DNA from: Asterochloris sp. CNOR1
Taxonomy: Eukaryota > Chlorophyta > Trebouxiophyceae > Trebouxiales > Trebouxiaceae
Reading direction: 5' to 3'
Assembly (NCBI GenBank): GCA_963969365.1
Contig: OZ017751.1
Coordinates: 868,001-932,000 of the forward strand
DNA length: 64,000 nt
Shown: positions 13,201 to 23,700 of the stretch, in pieces
How the letters are laid out: every line of letters begins with the position of its first letter
Numbering within the stretch: the stretch's first letter is position 1
Notes under the pieces: generated by a model
What the model was told of the DNA's origin: nothing
Seen by the model: the letters and a program-made list of their open reading frames with translations, nothing else
The model's database searches: none
Made by a program: the position numbers and the translations under genes

Positions 13201-14630
13201 TCTGAAGTATGGCGGCAACGGACGTGCTCACAGACGCACGCGGCGTCACTGTTGCAAGCCATGGGTGCAGGCTGGCATGGCCGCTGAAGCCGGTGGGGCT
13301 GCAGGCCCTGTGCTGGCTCATGCCAACTGTCTGCACATCAGTGCCGGTGGGCACTTGAGGCCTGGAGGGTGAGCTGCTGGGCTGCAGATGCGCCGATTGG
13401 AGTTCAAAAGTAATGACCTGCAGCGATCAGAACCATTGGGCAGTTGCCGGGCTGCCCCATTGCAAGGGCCGTGTGTGGCGTGCAGCAGCCAGCTGGTGCT
13501 TCAGAGGCCTGCACAAGCAGGCTGGCACCTGGGACTGGGTGTAGAGGTCCTCGTGCTTGTCACTGCTGCAGGTGCCAGGATATGGGCTGGCAGTGGCTGG
13601 AGCGCAGTACGCTATCGCAGACCTGGTCAAGACGCTGGCCAGCAAGGGGGTCCGAGTTCGGTGAGCCAGTCTGACAGCGCAGCACATTCAGCTCACCTGC
13701 AACACTCGCCACCCCTGCTGCTAGGAAGCGCCTTCATAATGTTACGTGCTCTCTGACGAGATACATTTGACAACACAGCTGCACTACACTGAGTGTAGCC
13801 CAGCACATTGCAGATACGCAATATTGAGTAACGCACTGTGCTCAGCACTGTCCCGTGCAGCTGACCTGCAGCGCTTGCACTGCCACAGGTTTGGTATCCA
13901 TCCTGTGGCCGGGCGCATGCCAGGGCAGCTGAATGTGCTGCTGGCAGAGGCAGGGGTGCCCTATGACATTGTGGAGGAGATGGATGAAATCAATGGCTCC
14001 TTCCCTGACACAGACGTTGTGATGGTCATCGGCGCAAATGACACTGTGAGCTGCCCCTGGCCCTGCCCAGCACCTCCGCTGCCACTGCTGCTGTCCTGCC
14101 GCCAGCAGCGTCCAGCTGACTGCTGGGAGCCCTGCAGATATGTAGACCTGGCCCCATGTCATTGCTGAGTGCCTGGCAGGGCTGACTGCTGCGTGTTGTG
14201 TGCAGGTGAACTCAGCTGCTGTGGAGGATCCTGCCTCTGTCATTGCCGGCATGCCAGTGCTAGAGGTGACCCAGCTGGTTCTGGCCTGCCTGTCAGTGCC
14301 TATATCTACCTGCAACATAGAGCTTTCTGCTGCCGCACTCTCGAGTTGCACCAGGAGGTGGTGTCCTGAGCGGTCCCTTATGCTTTGCAGGTGTGGAAGT
14401 CAAAGCAGGTCATCGTGATGAAGCGGACCATGGGTGCGGGTTATGCGGGTGCAGACAACCCTGTGTTCTACAAAGAAAACACCCAGGTGTGCTCCTCATT
14501 TGATACTGTGCTGGTTGGCTCTCCCATGCGTAAAGAGAATCCCCTTGTGCTCCTGCAGATGCTTCTGGGTGATGCCAAGACCACGTGTGACCAGCTCCGA
14601 GCCCGTGTGAACGAGCACTACTCAGTCTAG
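4228..14630 (+). CDS. NNT: Proton-translocating NAD(P) transhydrogenase, mitochondrial
   Basis: Inner-membrane enzyme moving hydride from NADH to NADP+ using the proton gradient. The 25 exons are 4228-4378, 4466-4596, 4776-4903, 5058-5134, 5223-5250, 5325-5440, 5585-5693, 5885-5963, 6061-6105, 6736-6933, 8018-8230, 8831-8992, 9619-9786, 10296-10470, 10739-10927, 11188-11286, 11613-11732, 11970-12188, 12408-12559, 13020-13166, 13572-13660, 13889-14045, 14206-14265, 14391-14486, 14559-14630. All phases agree; they total 3180 nt, 1059 residues, close to the animal single-chain enzyme. Exon 1 gives an Arg-rich, nearly acid-free mitochondrial presequence with RRLTTS, then PYGELGIG joins VPKET. Domain I carries the NAD motif GGGVAGL; domain II spans exons 12-20; domain III has [10 protein letters not shown] and ends [14 protein letters not shown]. 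Intron 7 begins with GC. Introns 9, 10, 11 and 20 hold decayed copies of neighbouring exon edges. Confidence 0.97.
6271..6650 (+). repeat. Two decayed copies of NNT exon 10 start
   Basis: Intron 9 holds two imitations of the acceptor and first codons of exon 10 (6728 onward). At 6271-6310 the copy reads CCCATAG then ATGGAGCTGCTC; at 6601-6641 it reads CCGGCAG then GTGGACCTCTTCCAG. The true edge is CCTACAG then ATGGAGCTGTTC. Translated, the copies begin MELLCQQG and [10 protein letters not shown] against the true [10 protein letters not shown]. Confidence 0.75.
7044..7092 (+). repeat. Copy of NNT exon 10 end inside intron 10
   Basis: About 47 bases match the last codons and donor of exon 10 (6893-6941) with few changes and a one-base gap. 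The copy translates [12 protein letters not shown] beside the true [12 protein letters not shown]. It lies 152 bp downstream, inside the next intron. Confidence 0.85.
8344..8460 (+). repeat. Copy of NNT exon 11 end inside intron 11
   Basis: Starting with GGCCCCTGCATTGACCCCAAG, this stretch follows exon 11 from about 8143 (GGCCACTTCTGCATTGACCC). Similarity fades to the right and the frame is lost. It is the same kind of structure as the better copies in introns 9 and 10. Confidence 0.6.
12817..12923. repeat. Tandem repeat, about 55-bp unit, two copies
   Basis: Two neighbouring copies in NNT intron 19 share AGCGCTCACAG and CAGCTCCCCTG blocks. They do not copy an exon that I can identify. Confidence 0.7.
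13213..13262 (+). repeat. Copy of NNT exon 20 end inside intron 20
   Basis: The stretch translates [16 protein letters not shown] beside the true end of exon 20 plus intron start, [17 protein letters not shown] count 28 of 45 identical bases. The donor position in the copy has GC instead of GT. Confidence 0.65.
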
Positions 14631-14780
14631 TGTCAGGTCCTCAGAAGAATGCCATATCTGCCAATTTTGCCTTTTGCTTCTCGAGGATCCAACCCAATTT
14701 TGAAAACATGCTGCATTGTCTTGCGCTGATGGCTTTGCTGCGTGTCCCCTTTTTGCCGCCTGCGCACCCCACTTGACCGT

Positions 14781-17700
14781 TTATCGACTTCCAATGAACA
14801 CATCTGCACTGCAAGCTTGAACAGTAGGTCTGAAAGACAGTTCATGTGGGGTCTGATCAAGCAGCTCAGCAGTCATGTATCGGCCAATTTCTCCACTATG
14901 GTCACTGATCTGCTGCTGCAAGCTCTGCTGAGGGAGGGCAGTGCCAGGCATGTTATGCTTTTGCTGAAACAGAACGCCGAAGGTGGGCAGGGCGGCTGCC
15001 GCTGGCCACTCCACAAGCCTGCAGTCATCCTGCAGGGCACAAGAGGGTGTGGTGGATTCTCAGGAAGTGGCAGTCTTGTAACATGCAGGCATGGTTGGAC
15101 ACCTCTGGCTGCAGCCCTGCGGCCTCCCTGGCCAGGCAGACTGCATCCTGGAGTCCTCCAAGTCTGTCCACAAGCCCCAGCTTCAGTGCCTGGGTCCCTG
15201 TCCAAACACGCCCTTTGGCTGCTGCATGAACCTGCACAGCACAGAACTCACTGGCATCTGGGGAGCAGACTTTACCTCTTGCTCCAGCAGAAGGATGTTG
15301 GAGCTGGGCAAGCAGCCCTCACATGTGCATCACTTGGGGCCACGGTGCAGGTGGTGCCTCACCTGTCTGAGGCTGAGCCGCCGATGGGTGGCCACTTCAG
15401 TCACAAACAAGTCATAGGCTACGTCCAGCATGCCCCTGATGTGCCGCTGCTGCTGTGCCGTGTATGGGTGCAGGCTGGAGCTGAACTGGGCATTGCTGCT
15501 GGAGGCGCAGGAGTCCACACTCACACCAAAGCCCTCCAGCACTCCCCTGCAAGGCGCAGCAGAGCAAGTTGCTACAGGCCACTAGCAAGGCTGGCCTGGA
15601 AGGGTGTGCCCTGTTTCTCACAGGCTTGAGGAGCAGCTCACCTCAGATCGATCTTGCCATAGGCAACGCCAATGCTGCCAGTGAGGGTGCCAGGCTGGGC
15701 CAGGATGGCTGTGGCAGGCGCTGCACAGCAAACAGCAATTTGGCTGCCCTGAGGAGTGCCTCAGGCGAGCTGCCTGCACCCTGTGGGCGCAGCAGAGCAA
15801 GGCTGGCACCAGCGCCACCCAGGCAGGGACACAAAGTTACAGGCTGATGGAGCAGCTGCTGACTGTCACGGAGCAGCAGCAGTAGACGTACCTGATATGA
15901 AGTAGGCTCCACTGGCTGCATTGTTGCCCATGCTGACAACCACAGGCTTGCCAGCTTGGCGGAGGGCCAGCACGGCCGCAAAGACAGAGTCAGCAGCAAC
16001 AGCAGAGCCACCTGCAGTGTAGCTGTGCTCCAGTGGACTACCACTTCAAGTAAAGGAAAAGCTAGCAGAGCTGGAAGCACAGCTATACAGCAGTCATAAC
16101 CCGCTCACAATGCAGGGACCACCCCATGCGTAGAGGTATAGGTCCCTCACAGACGGTTTGCCGCGAGTGAGCTTGCCAGCCTATGATCACCAGGGCTGTC
16201 CACTCGCAGCACAACTGCTCTGACTGCAGGGTCCCGCCGTGCCTGTTCCAGGCTGCGGCACAGAACGCTGCTGGGCACCTGCTGCTGCTGCATGCCCACG
16301 CGCACGGGGCTGCCCCCAGTCTCCACCAGAGCCCCCACCACAGACACCACAGCAACCTTGGGCGTTGGTGCACCCGCCGTGAGCTGCCCAGGCATCCGCC
16401 TGCGCAGGCCGGCAAGCCTGCCCGCCCTGCATGGGCCGGCCTCCAGCCAGGAGGGGCTAGCGATCTCAGTACTGGCAGCCTGTGTGCTCACGCTAAGCAA
16501 CAGAGCGAAAGCATCATAGGCCAGCTGCAGCAGCCCAGACCGGGCAGGCAGGATGCCTGAGGCCTCCAGGTACCTCTGCTTGCTCACAGCAGGGATCTGC
16601 TCTGAGGGAGGTGCAGCAGCAGCAGGGACTGCATGGGGCCCAGCTGCCTGCTCTGTGTGCGGCGTGTGGTCCGCAGCAGGCAAGCTGCTCTGCTGGCTGG
16701 AGCCAGCCAGCAGGAGGTCTGGCACCTGGTAGCGGTAGCACAGACCATCAATGAGGCCTGAGGCCACAGCATCCACAGCAGGCAGAGGCAAACCGTGCAT
16801 CAGCCTGTGCACCTGCACGCAGAAGTTCAAACCTCTAGATCACGTGACACATGCCACATGTGGATTGTTTGCTGGATATGAGCATGCAGACAGGCTGCAG
16901 CTAATGCTTGGTCATCAAGACGCCCTTGTCACATGTCACCTGCTGCAAGGGCATGCACCGGCAGGCAGCCACATCCTGCGCGGTCTGTTGCAGCCAGGAC
17001 TGCAGAATGGCCTCTGCAGCCTGGCGATGAGGCCGCGAGAGACGCCTCTCTGTGAAACAGGCCACCACGCTCTTGAACTCCCTGCAGGGTGGCACAAACC
17101 TTCAGCAGGGTACAGCTGCTGCTGGCAGTCATATCTGCCTTGCATGGTTGAGCAAACATCGGCAGCGCAACTGGGGCATGTGCTGGTGGGACAGACAACT
17201 GCCAGAGGTTGTCTGGTACCAGAGCCCACTTGTGGGCAAAGAAGTAGGGCTTCACATTCCAGCGGTCCAGCAGGCCCCTCAAGAAGATTTTGGTGTAGGC
17301 GAAGCCTGCAGGCATGCAGCTGGACGACTCACAAAAGCAGACGCTGCCTGCCAGCACTGATTTGGGCCACTGAACTGGTCTTTGTTGCCAGACCAGAGAC
17401 GCACCTGTGAAGTGCAGCGTTCCGCTGCGCTGCATCCAGACGCGCTCGAAGCTGCTAGCCAGGAGGTAGGCCTTAGTGCCGCCCTCAAAGGAGGCAGTCC
17501 AGGCGCCAGTGGGCGCCCTCTGGCCCGCTGCTCGCCTGCAGCGGGGCAGTGCAGGTCAAGCAGCCACGCACTGCCGAGCAGGCTGCATAGCTCTTGCTGC
17601 AAACAGCAGCTGTATACCCCCAACCAACCAGAGATGCCCCATTTTTGCAGCGAGCTGCTGTGGGAAAGCGCTGACATGTGGCCAAGCTCGGACCATGCAT

Positions 17701-18704
17701 CCCAGCATGTTACCCATTTGATCTGCACATTGCACCACGCCAATGGCTGTCCTGACGTGCAGCATGTGTTGTTGGCCCATGTGGGCAGCTGCAGCAGCAG
17801 CCTAGCACACGGGGCAGCCGTCAGGGCAACACTTGGCATGGACAGGTTGGCACAGCTGCAGAGGGCAGCCTTCAGGTACTCAAGCTGAAGAGCAGACTGG
17901 ACTGCAGACCACACCTGAAGTCCAGGATGGGTTTAGGTTTAGCATTCAGGGCTCACACTGCACCTGAACTCCAGGATGGCACTGCGCAGCTCCTGCACCT
18001 GAGCTAGCTTCCCCTCAAACCGATCGTGCGGGCCCAGGACCCCCACCAGGCCCCGTACCCTGCTGTCGCCAGAAGCCTGCTGCAGCGCAGCCGTCACATG
18101 CGACAGGCGCAGCCGCCTCTGGCCAATGTGCTGTGCCTGTGTGCAACATGCAGCAGGTGTTGCCATGCCGGGAATTGGGCCCAGCAGGCCGGAGACAGGC
18201 AATTTGGTGAATGTCAGCCCAGCGCTGGTCACCAACAGTGTGGCCGGCTGAGCCAATCCTCTGCCGGCGGTGCCTGCCTGCCTGTCCAGCAGCGTGATCT
18301 GCTGCAGCGCATACGGCTTCCTATGAAGTCACAATTGTAGGCCTGAGCTGTGGGGCCAATCGTGCAAGTTTCACCTGCTCCATACATCTATCTAAGATCT
18401 CGGCTAAAGGCTTGCAAGACTTCACCAGGCCCACCTCCACAACTGCCATGGGCTGAGCATTCTCCACCAGCATGGTGTCTTCCAAGTCCAGCTCCAAGAT
18501 GAGTTTGCTGGGCAGGCTTCGCTGGTGGCCCTGCCACAGAGCAGAGCATTGACCACCTGTACCTTGCTGCAGCACACGGGGAATGCAAGGAGTAGCCATG
18601 ACGCAGAAGACCTGCTGATTACTCACCTGAGACGTGGTGGTGAGCCATAGTGCAGAGGCTGCAGCACCCAAGCCAGCTGCAGCAAGGAACTGGCGCCGGC
18701 TCAT
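14781..18704 (-). CDS. SPPA: SppA-type signal peptide peptidase (protease IV), plastid type
   Basis: Membrane-bound Ser-Lys protease of family S49, in plants attached to thylakoids. Firm exons are 18627-18704, 17964-18136, 17405-17535, 17230-17305, 16959-17081, 16191-16804, 15892-16011, 15642-15720, 15363-15546, 15103-15231 and 14781-15029; two more lie between 18136 and 18560. Length is about 700 residues, as in land plants. The N-terminal repeat carries the likely lysine in EFKSVVACF; the C-terminal repeat carries the serine in NNAASGAYF, after VVLRVDSPGG and before GTLTGSIGVAYG. GRVWTGTQALKLGLVD follows. The protein starts with SRRQFL and a hydrophobic run, a twin-arginine-type signal, and an in-frame TGA lies directly before this ATG, so no upstream transit peptide can be joined simply. 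It converges on NNT, with 150 bp between the stops. Confidence 0.9.
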
Positions 18705-19140
18705 TCAAAGCCTGGGCAGCATCTAATGGAATCTTTTTGGGGAATCCAATGTCAGTCATACTTGAAACATGAATTGGCCAGACTCACTTAAGTCTGATAC
18801 TGGATTGGCTTACCATGGAATTATGCTCTCTGCAGATAAGCAATAGCTGTTTTTCAAGTGCCTACTGACCCCTGCTGATGTCGCTCTGCTGAAGTCCTGC
18901 TCTAACCCAATGCTGGAATCATGTGTTTGTGGCTTTCTCTGACCGACAGGTTTGCTGCAGGCGGTAAGGGCGCCTCAGCCTGCAGGAGTGTGGACTTGAT
19001 GCCAAAGATCATGAAACTGGTTCAGGAAGCTTAGTGCTGGCTTCCTGACTCCGATGCCAGCAGTCACTGTGGCAGACACAGGCGCATATAGTACATGGGC
19101 AGCTGCCTGCCCTTGCCAATTGCCTTTGATACGAAGCTCT

Positions 19141-19389
19141 GGTGTAGGTGGAGATCCTCCACTGAACGTCCTGCTGGCAGTGTGGTTGCGGCGTCGGCAG
19201 TTCATGCAGTGCACAGCAGTGTGCAAGGCCTGGTGGTCTGCTGTGCCAGCAGCATGCTCGCGCTCCCTGTGCCTGTGCTTTTACACCTCTGCTAGATGCA
19301 GACGGCTTTGCCAGCATCAGCATCACTTTACAGACCTTCTCAAGCTCACAATATCTTGCAGCTGTAAGCAGTGTTGTCCTGCGCCATGA
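19141..19389 (+). pseudogene. Possible F-box-like remnant
   Basis: The plus-strand frame reads PPLNVLLAVWLRRRQFMQCT then AVCKAWWSAV, resembling the end of an F-box (hydrophobic LLAV, then VCKxW), with a Leu-rich tail. There is no convincing start, downstream LRR array or splice continuation. It could be a dead gene fragment or chance. Confidence 0.25.
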
Positions 19390-19772
19390 GGTGCCTGTTG
19401 GTGCCCCACTTCTGCTGGCAAGTGCCACTCTGTACGGGGTGCTTCTGCGGGAAGAGCAGGCAAGTGGCCGGCCCTCTGGCGCTAACAGTGGCAGGCTCCA
19501 ACTCATGGCTTGGCAATCTGTGGTATATGTCTCCAGAGCCCCTCTTAAACCTGGCACACAGTCAGCCTGAATCAGCTCTACGCCTTCATCTGTGCAGCAA
19601 AGATCTGAATGCCAGGCTGGCAGATGTATATGGGTTGTTAGCTCCAGTCTACGTAAGCCTGCTGCAGAGCTGCACAAAGTTGCTGTGAGCACCGCCATCC
19701 GATCTGCACACAGCTGCATGGTCATTGTCAGGGCTGACGCAGCTTGTCTGCTGCTACCATATTGTGTGCAAT

Positions 19773-19872
19773 GTGGCAATCTTGTGTTTGCCCCATCTTG
19801 TGCCGAGCTTTGTGGCTCAGTGGTGGCAATCTTGTGTTTGCCCCATCTTGTGCCGAGCTTTGTGGCTCAGTG
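19773..19872. repeat. Perfect 50-bp tandem duplication
   Basis: The 50 bases from 19773 to 19822 are repeated without change at 19823-19872, starting GTGGCAATCTTGTG. Identity is complete, so the event is recent or the region is an assembly duplication. Confidence 0.97.
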
Positions 19873-20613
19873 GACTTGAAGACAGTTGAGTTGAGCTAGA
19901 TCTGAACACTGTCATATGGAACTTGCGGCCATGCTGACTTGCAAGCCTCCTGCAGGCCATGTCCCCCAGAAGCGATTTGAAAAAGGAGGTACAGCGCTGA
20001 GATCACCTGAATCCCTGCCGGCCTGCTCAAGCTGTGACAACAGCAGCAATGCAGCTAATTTTTAAGTGCTGGGGTTTCTGCCATTTGCAATGAAGGTACC
20101 TGACTTCCCTTGCCTTGTTGGCATCGTGAAATCCTGATCTTGACTTCAATCCAATCTTTGGAGGCAACATAAATTGACAGATGAAATCGAACAGAACCAG
20201 TATCAAATCAGGGAGTCTGGCATGTTGGGCTGGGCTGAACTTGTACTAGTTCTCATGTGGGAGCTTTGCGAGGGTTGGCCAGCAAAAGAGCCTGCGCGAC
20301 AGCAAGGCTAACTCAGGCAGCAGCACCAAGCCCTCGCAGGATTTCTTCTGAGTAGATCTGCATGCGTGCAACATCAAGCGCAAGGCCCCATGGCATCGCC
20401 AGTCCTGCTTGTCAATGTGCAACAGGGTAAGAGGTCTGTGCCTGAGTTCACCTCAATGGAGGCCATGATAAAGCACATACAAGGTGCATGTACCACAGGG
20501 AATCGCAAAGCCTTGTAGTTGTGCCTCACTCACAACCAGTGAGCTCTGCTCAGGTCACACCGTCATTGGCTGCTGTCTCTATGCTGCACAAAGCATAAGG
20601 CCACGGGTTGCCT

Positions 20614-20784
20614 GCCCATCCTACTCCTCATAGCAGGGAGCTATGCAAAGGGGCTGTTGCCGTGGCACATGGGATGCCCCCACCTCGGCTGCCTGTTGTC
20701 ACTTGCAGGCAGTCTGCACCAAGTACAGAAAGGGGAGGCACCCACCTGTCCTGCTCCTGGAAGCAGTGAGCTCCGCAAAGGGGT
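20614..20784 (-). repeat. Copy of SCYL2 last-exon end beyond its stop
   Basis: The stretch at 20614-20654 resembles 20740-20784, the coding end of SCYL2; both contain AGCAGnGAGCT...GCAAAGGGG. The copy lies downstream of the stop codon on the gene's strand. Confidence 0.5.
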
Positions 20785-23700
20785 CGCCCCCTGTGCGTGG
20801 CCCTGCCTTGGCAGGCGGCGGGGTCAGCGTCGGTATGCTGGCCTGTGGCAGGGGCGGATCCTGCCAGCCGGGCGACCTGAACATATCTTCCTCTGTGCTG
20901 GCTGAAGGGGGATTCAGGAATGGGTTTGAGGTGTCGCCTGCATGGCTGTCGGGGGAGGGACCTTCACTCAGGAAGGGGTTGCTACGATCTGGCGGGGCCA
21001 CCCAGTCTGCAGCCAGGCAGCGCCCGGGGTCAAGCAGGGTAGCTGCCACGTGCAGGCTGCAGCCAAGCAGTGTTGTACGAGCAGGATGCTGTTGCATGCC
21101 AAGGCGCTTCAGAAGCCAGGAGCTCATAGGTGTGCGCAGTGCAGAGGTCTTGCAGGGACCGCAGACGCGCTGCATGGCCACTGTGGCATTGTGCCGCCAA
21201 AAGCAGCCAAGACACAGGCTGAGTGGTGCAGGCCTCAGAGAGGTTTTAGCAGGCTTGCCTGCGCTGCTGCTGGGCGCAGCTTCAGGCACTAAAGCCTGGC
21301 TGCTGGAGTTCCCCATGAGGGGGTTGTCTGCCATCAGGTCGCTCAACAGGTCTGCCTCCTGCTGGGCTCTCCTGTTCTGGCTAACCTGGCCCAGCTTCAT
21401 GGCCCCGCCCTGGCGCCCACCTGCAGCCCAGACTAGTCCATCTTGCTCTGGAGATTGCCTGTTGCAGCTTCAGCCAGCACTGCAGGACCAGCCCAAGCTG
21501 CCCTGCTGGTTCTCAACAGCCAAGGCACCCTGCGACCAGCACACCCTCAGTCTCTGCTGGCTTGTCAGGCCCGGCCTATGCAGCCTCTGGCATTCAGAAC
21601 AGAGCAGCAATCATGCTGGACTCACTTTTGCGGCAGCCAGTATCATGCTTCCAGGTTAGCATGAAGCTTAACCAAATGCACCTTGGCAAAGCGGAAAGCA
21701 TGCAGCACGATGTAAACAGGGCAAATACCAGGGGTGCCTCCCATCCCCAGCCGCTTGGGCCCTAGCTTGGGCGGCTGCTGGTGATGTGGCTGCTGCCCTG
21801 CAGGCCGATGGGCTTTGAGGCCAGCTCCCGGCGGATGCTGCTGGGCACCATGTGTGGGGGGTGGGGTCCAGGCAAAGGGGTCGCCCTCCCCTTGCTGACG
21901 TGCCTTCGAGCCCAGGGGCACCATCCTGCCGGCTGATCCAGGCTGCTGCATGTAACAGGCACAGGCATGATGAGTGGCTTCAGGTGGTGAGCACCAGCCT
22001 GCCAGCCAAACAAGGCTCCTGCAAACATGTGGGGTGACTGGCTCTTGCAAGGCAGGACCTGATGCGCCTTTGACCCCAGAGGCAGCATCCCATCCACAGG
22101 GCCAGGTTGCTGCAGCTGGCAGACAGAAGCAGAATCCGAGACTCGAAGCAGGGCTGGTGTGGGCAGCAGCCACAGGAAAGCTATGTGGCTACGTGCAGTT
22201 TGGCAAGGGCTGCTGCAGTCCGCAGGTACAGGCAGGGCGCGAGTTGTCCTGGACGAGACGTGAAGTGCTCCAGCCAGAGGGCAAAGCCCAAGCATCCAGC
22301 TGTTTGTGTGGGCGACCAGAGGCTAGAGAAGCAGAGCATCAGCTCCAGGATCTGCAGAGCGCTGAGTCCTGGCATGTGGCACTCATGCCATGCTTGCTTC
22401 CTGACTAGGGAGCGCAGGCGCTCGCTCCGGCAGGGCACAGCAGGCAGGCCCATGCAGGTGGCTCACGCTGGCTGCAAATGGGTCTGCCGAGGCCGTGCTG
22501 CCGCTGCCAGGCCGCTGTGCCTGAGCAGCGGGTGCTGCAGCAGCATTAGTGGGGCTCTCTGTGTCCCACTGGGAGCTACTGGTGGCAGGGGCACTGTTCT
22601 GGTACATGGGGGACCCTGACTGGCCTGTAGGCAGGTGACCACAAACCCGCTGAGGCATGGGCAGTGAGAAGCAAATGCTGCAGATGAATTGCAGACATCC
22701 CTGCCTATCATCAGCTGCAGTGGACACAAGCTGCCACGCTGTGCAAGATGCAAAAGTTGTAGAAGCAGACAGCTGGCAAGCTTAGCACGGGGCAGACAGC
22801 CAAGCCTCAACATCGTAGTGCACAAGCATGTCTGGCAGCTAGCTCACTTGCTGGCCGGAGGTCCTGGATCTGCCGTCTCTCAATCTCATTCAGCAGCATC
22901 TTCACAATCCTGCAATGCAGGTTCATGCAGAGTTCGTGCTTGTATGCAGATGACAAGGGCTTGCATGAGGTAAAGCCTGCGGGCAAGGCTCTGAATACCA
23001 GCGGCACAGTGACTCAGACTCATGCAGGAACTGCTGCGCAGTCCCTAGGACAGACCACATGCTTCAGGGCTGCCTGGTGCAGCCCTTGTCCTGCCGATGC
23101 CTCACCGCATGGCCGTGCCAAACTGCTCTCTGGAGAAGGTGGGGGCCACCAGCAGGGGAGTCAGCAGGGGCAGGATCTTCTCCCCAATCATGTCCGGTCC
23201 ATACTCCTTCCCCAGCGCCTCACCCAGCCCCAGCACGCACATCAGCGTAGGCGCTGTCTTGTCTACAGAGGACACCTGCAGCAAGGGCATACAGCATGGC
23301 ACCTTTGCAGACTGCGAATGGACTTGCTCAGGGGGCTGGGTGTCACTCAGCATGCGTCCAGCAAGCAGCCCCAATCCGTGAGACGCCTGCCCATCAGGAT
23401 GAGACTGCCCTCCAATCAAAAGCTTGAACACCGGCCCACAGCTGTTGTCCTGCCTGCCTGGTGGCGAGCACATCATCTTCACCGCAATCTGCCATGCCAT
23501 GGCAGCTAGCAGACACCCACAGCGGCCCCACTCAGGTCCTCACCTGCTCAGTGGTACGTCCACAACCCCCTGCTGCAGCTGGCGGACAGACCTGTTCTGC
23601 AGTCCAACATTGCGGCCCAACCTGCCAGCCTCTTGTGTAGGTGCTCAGCCACCTTGCCCAGTGCAGCATGCCAGTTTGCTGAACATGAACGCGAGTCAGT

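Larger units (their letters stand above)
18705..20698. other. Gene-poor intergenic stretch
   Basis: About 2 kb between the SppA start and the SCYL2 stop. Apart from the possible F-box fragment and a 50-bp duplication listed separately, I see no supported gene. The minus-strand open frame near 19009-19779 has an LRR-like phrase but no matching splice structure. Confidence 0.5.

Noticed and set aside
14742-15629. Long plus-strand open frame of 295 codons
   Set aside because: It is the complement of the last SppA exons, which have phase-consistent splicing and family motifs on the minus strand.
19009-19779. 256-codon minus-strand frame with an LRR-like phrase
   Set aside because: No repeat periodicity, start context or splice structure; the phrase LRRLEL is too short.
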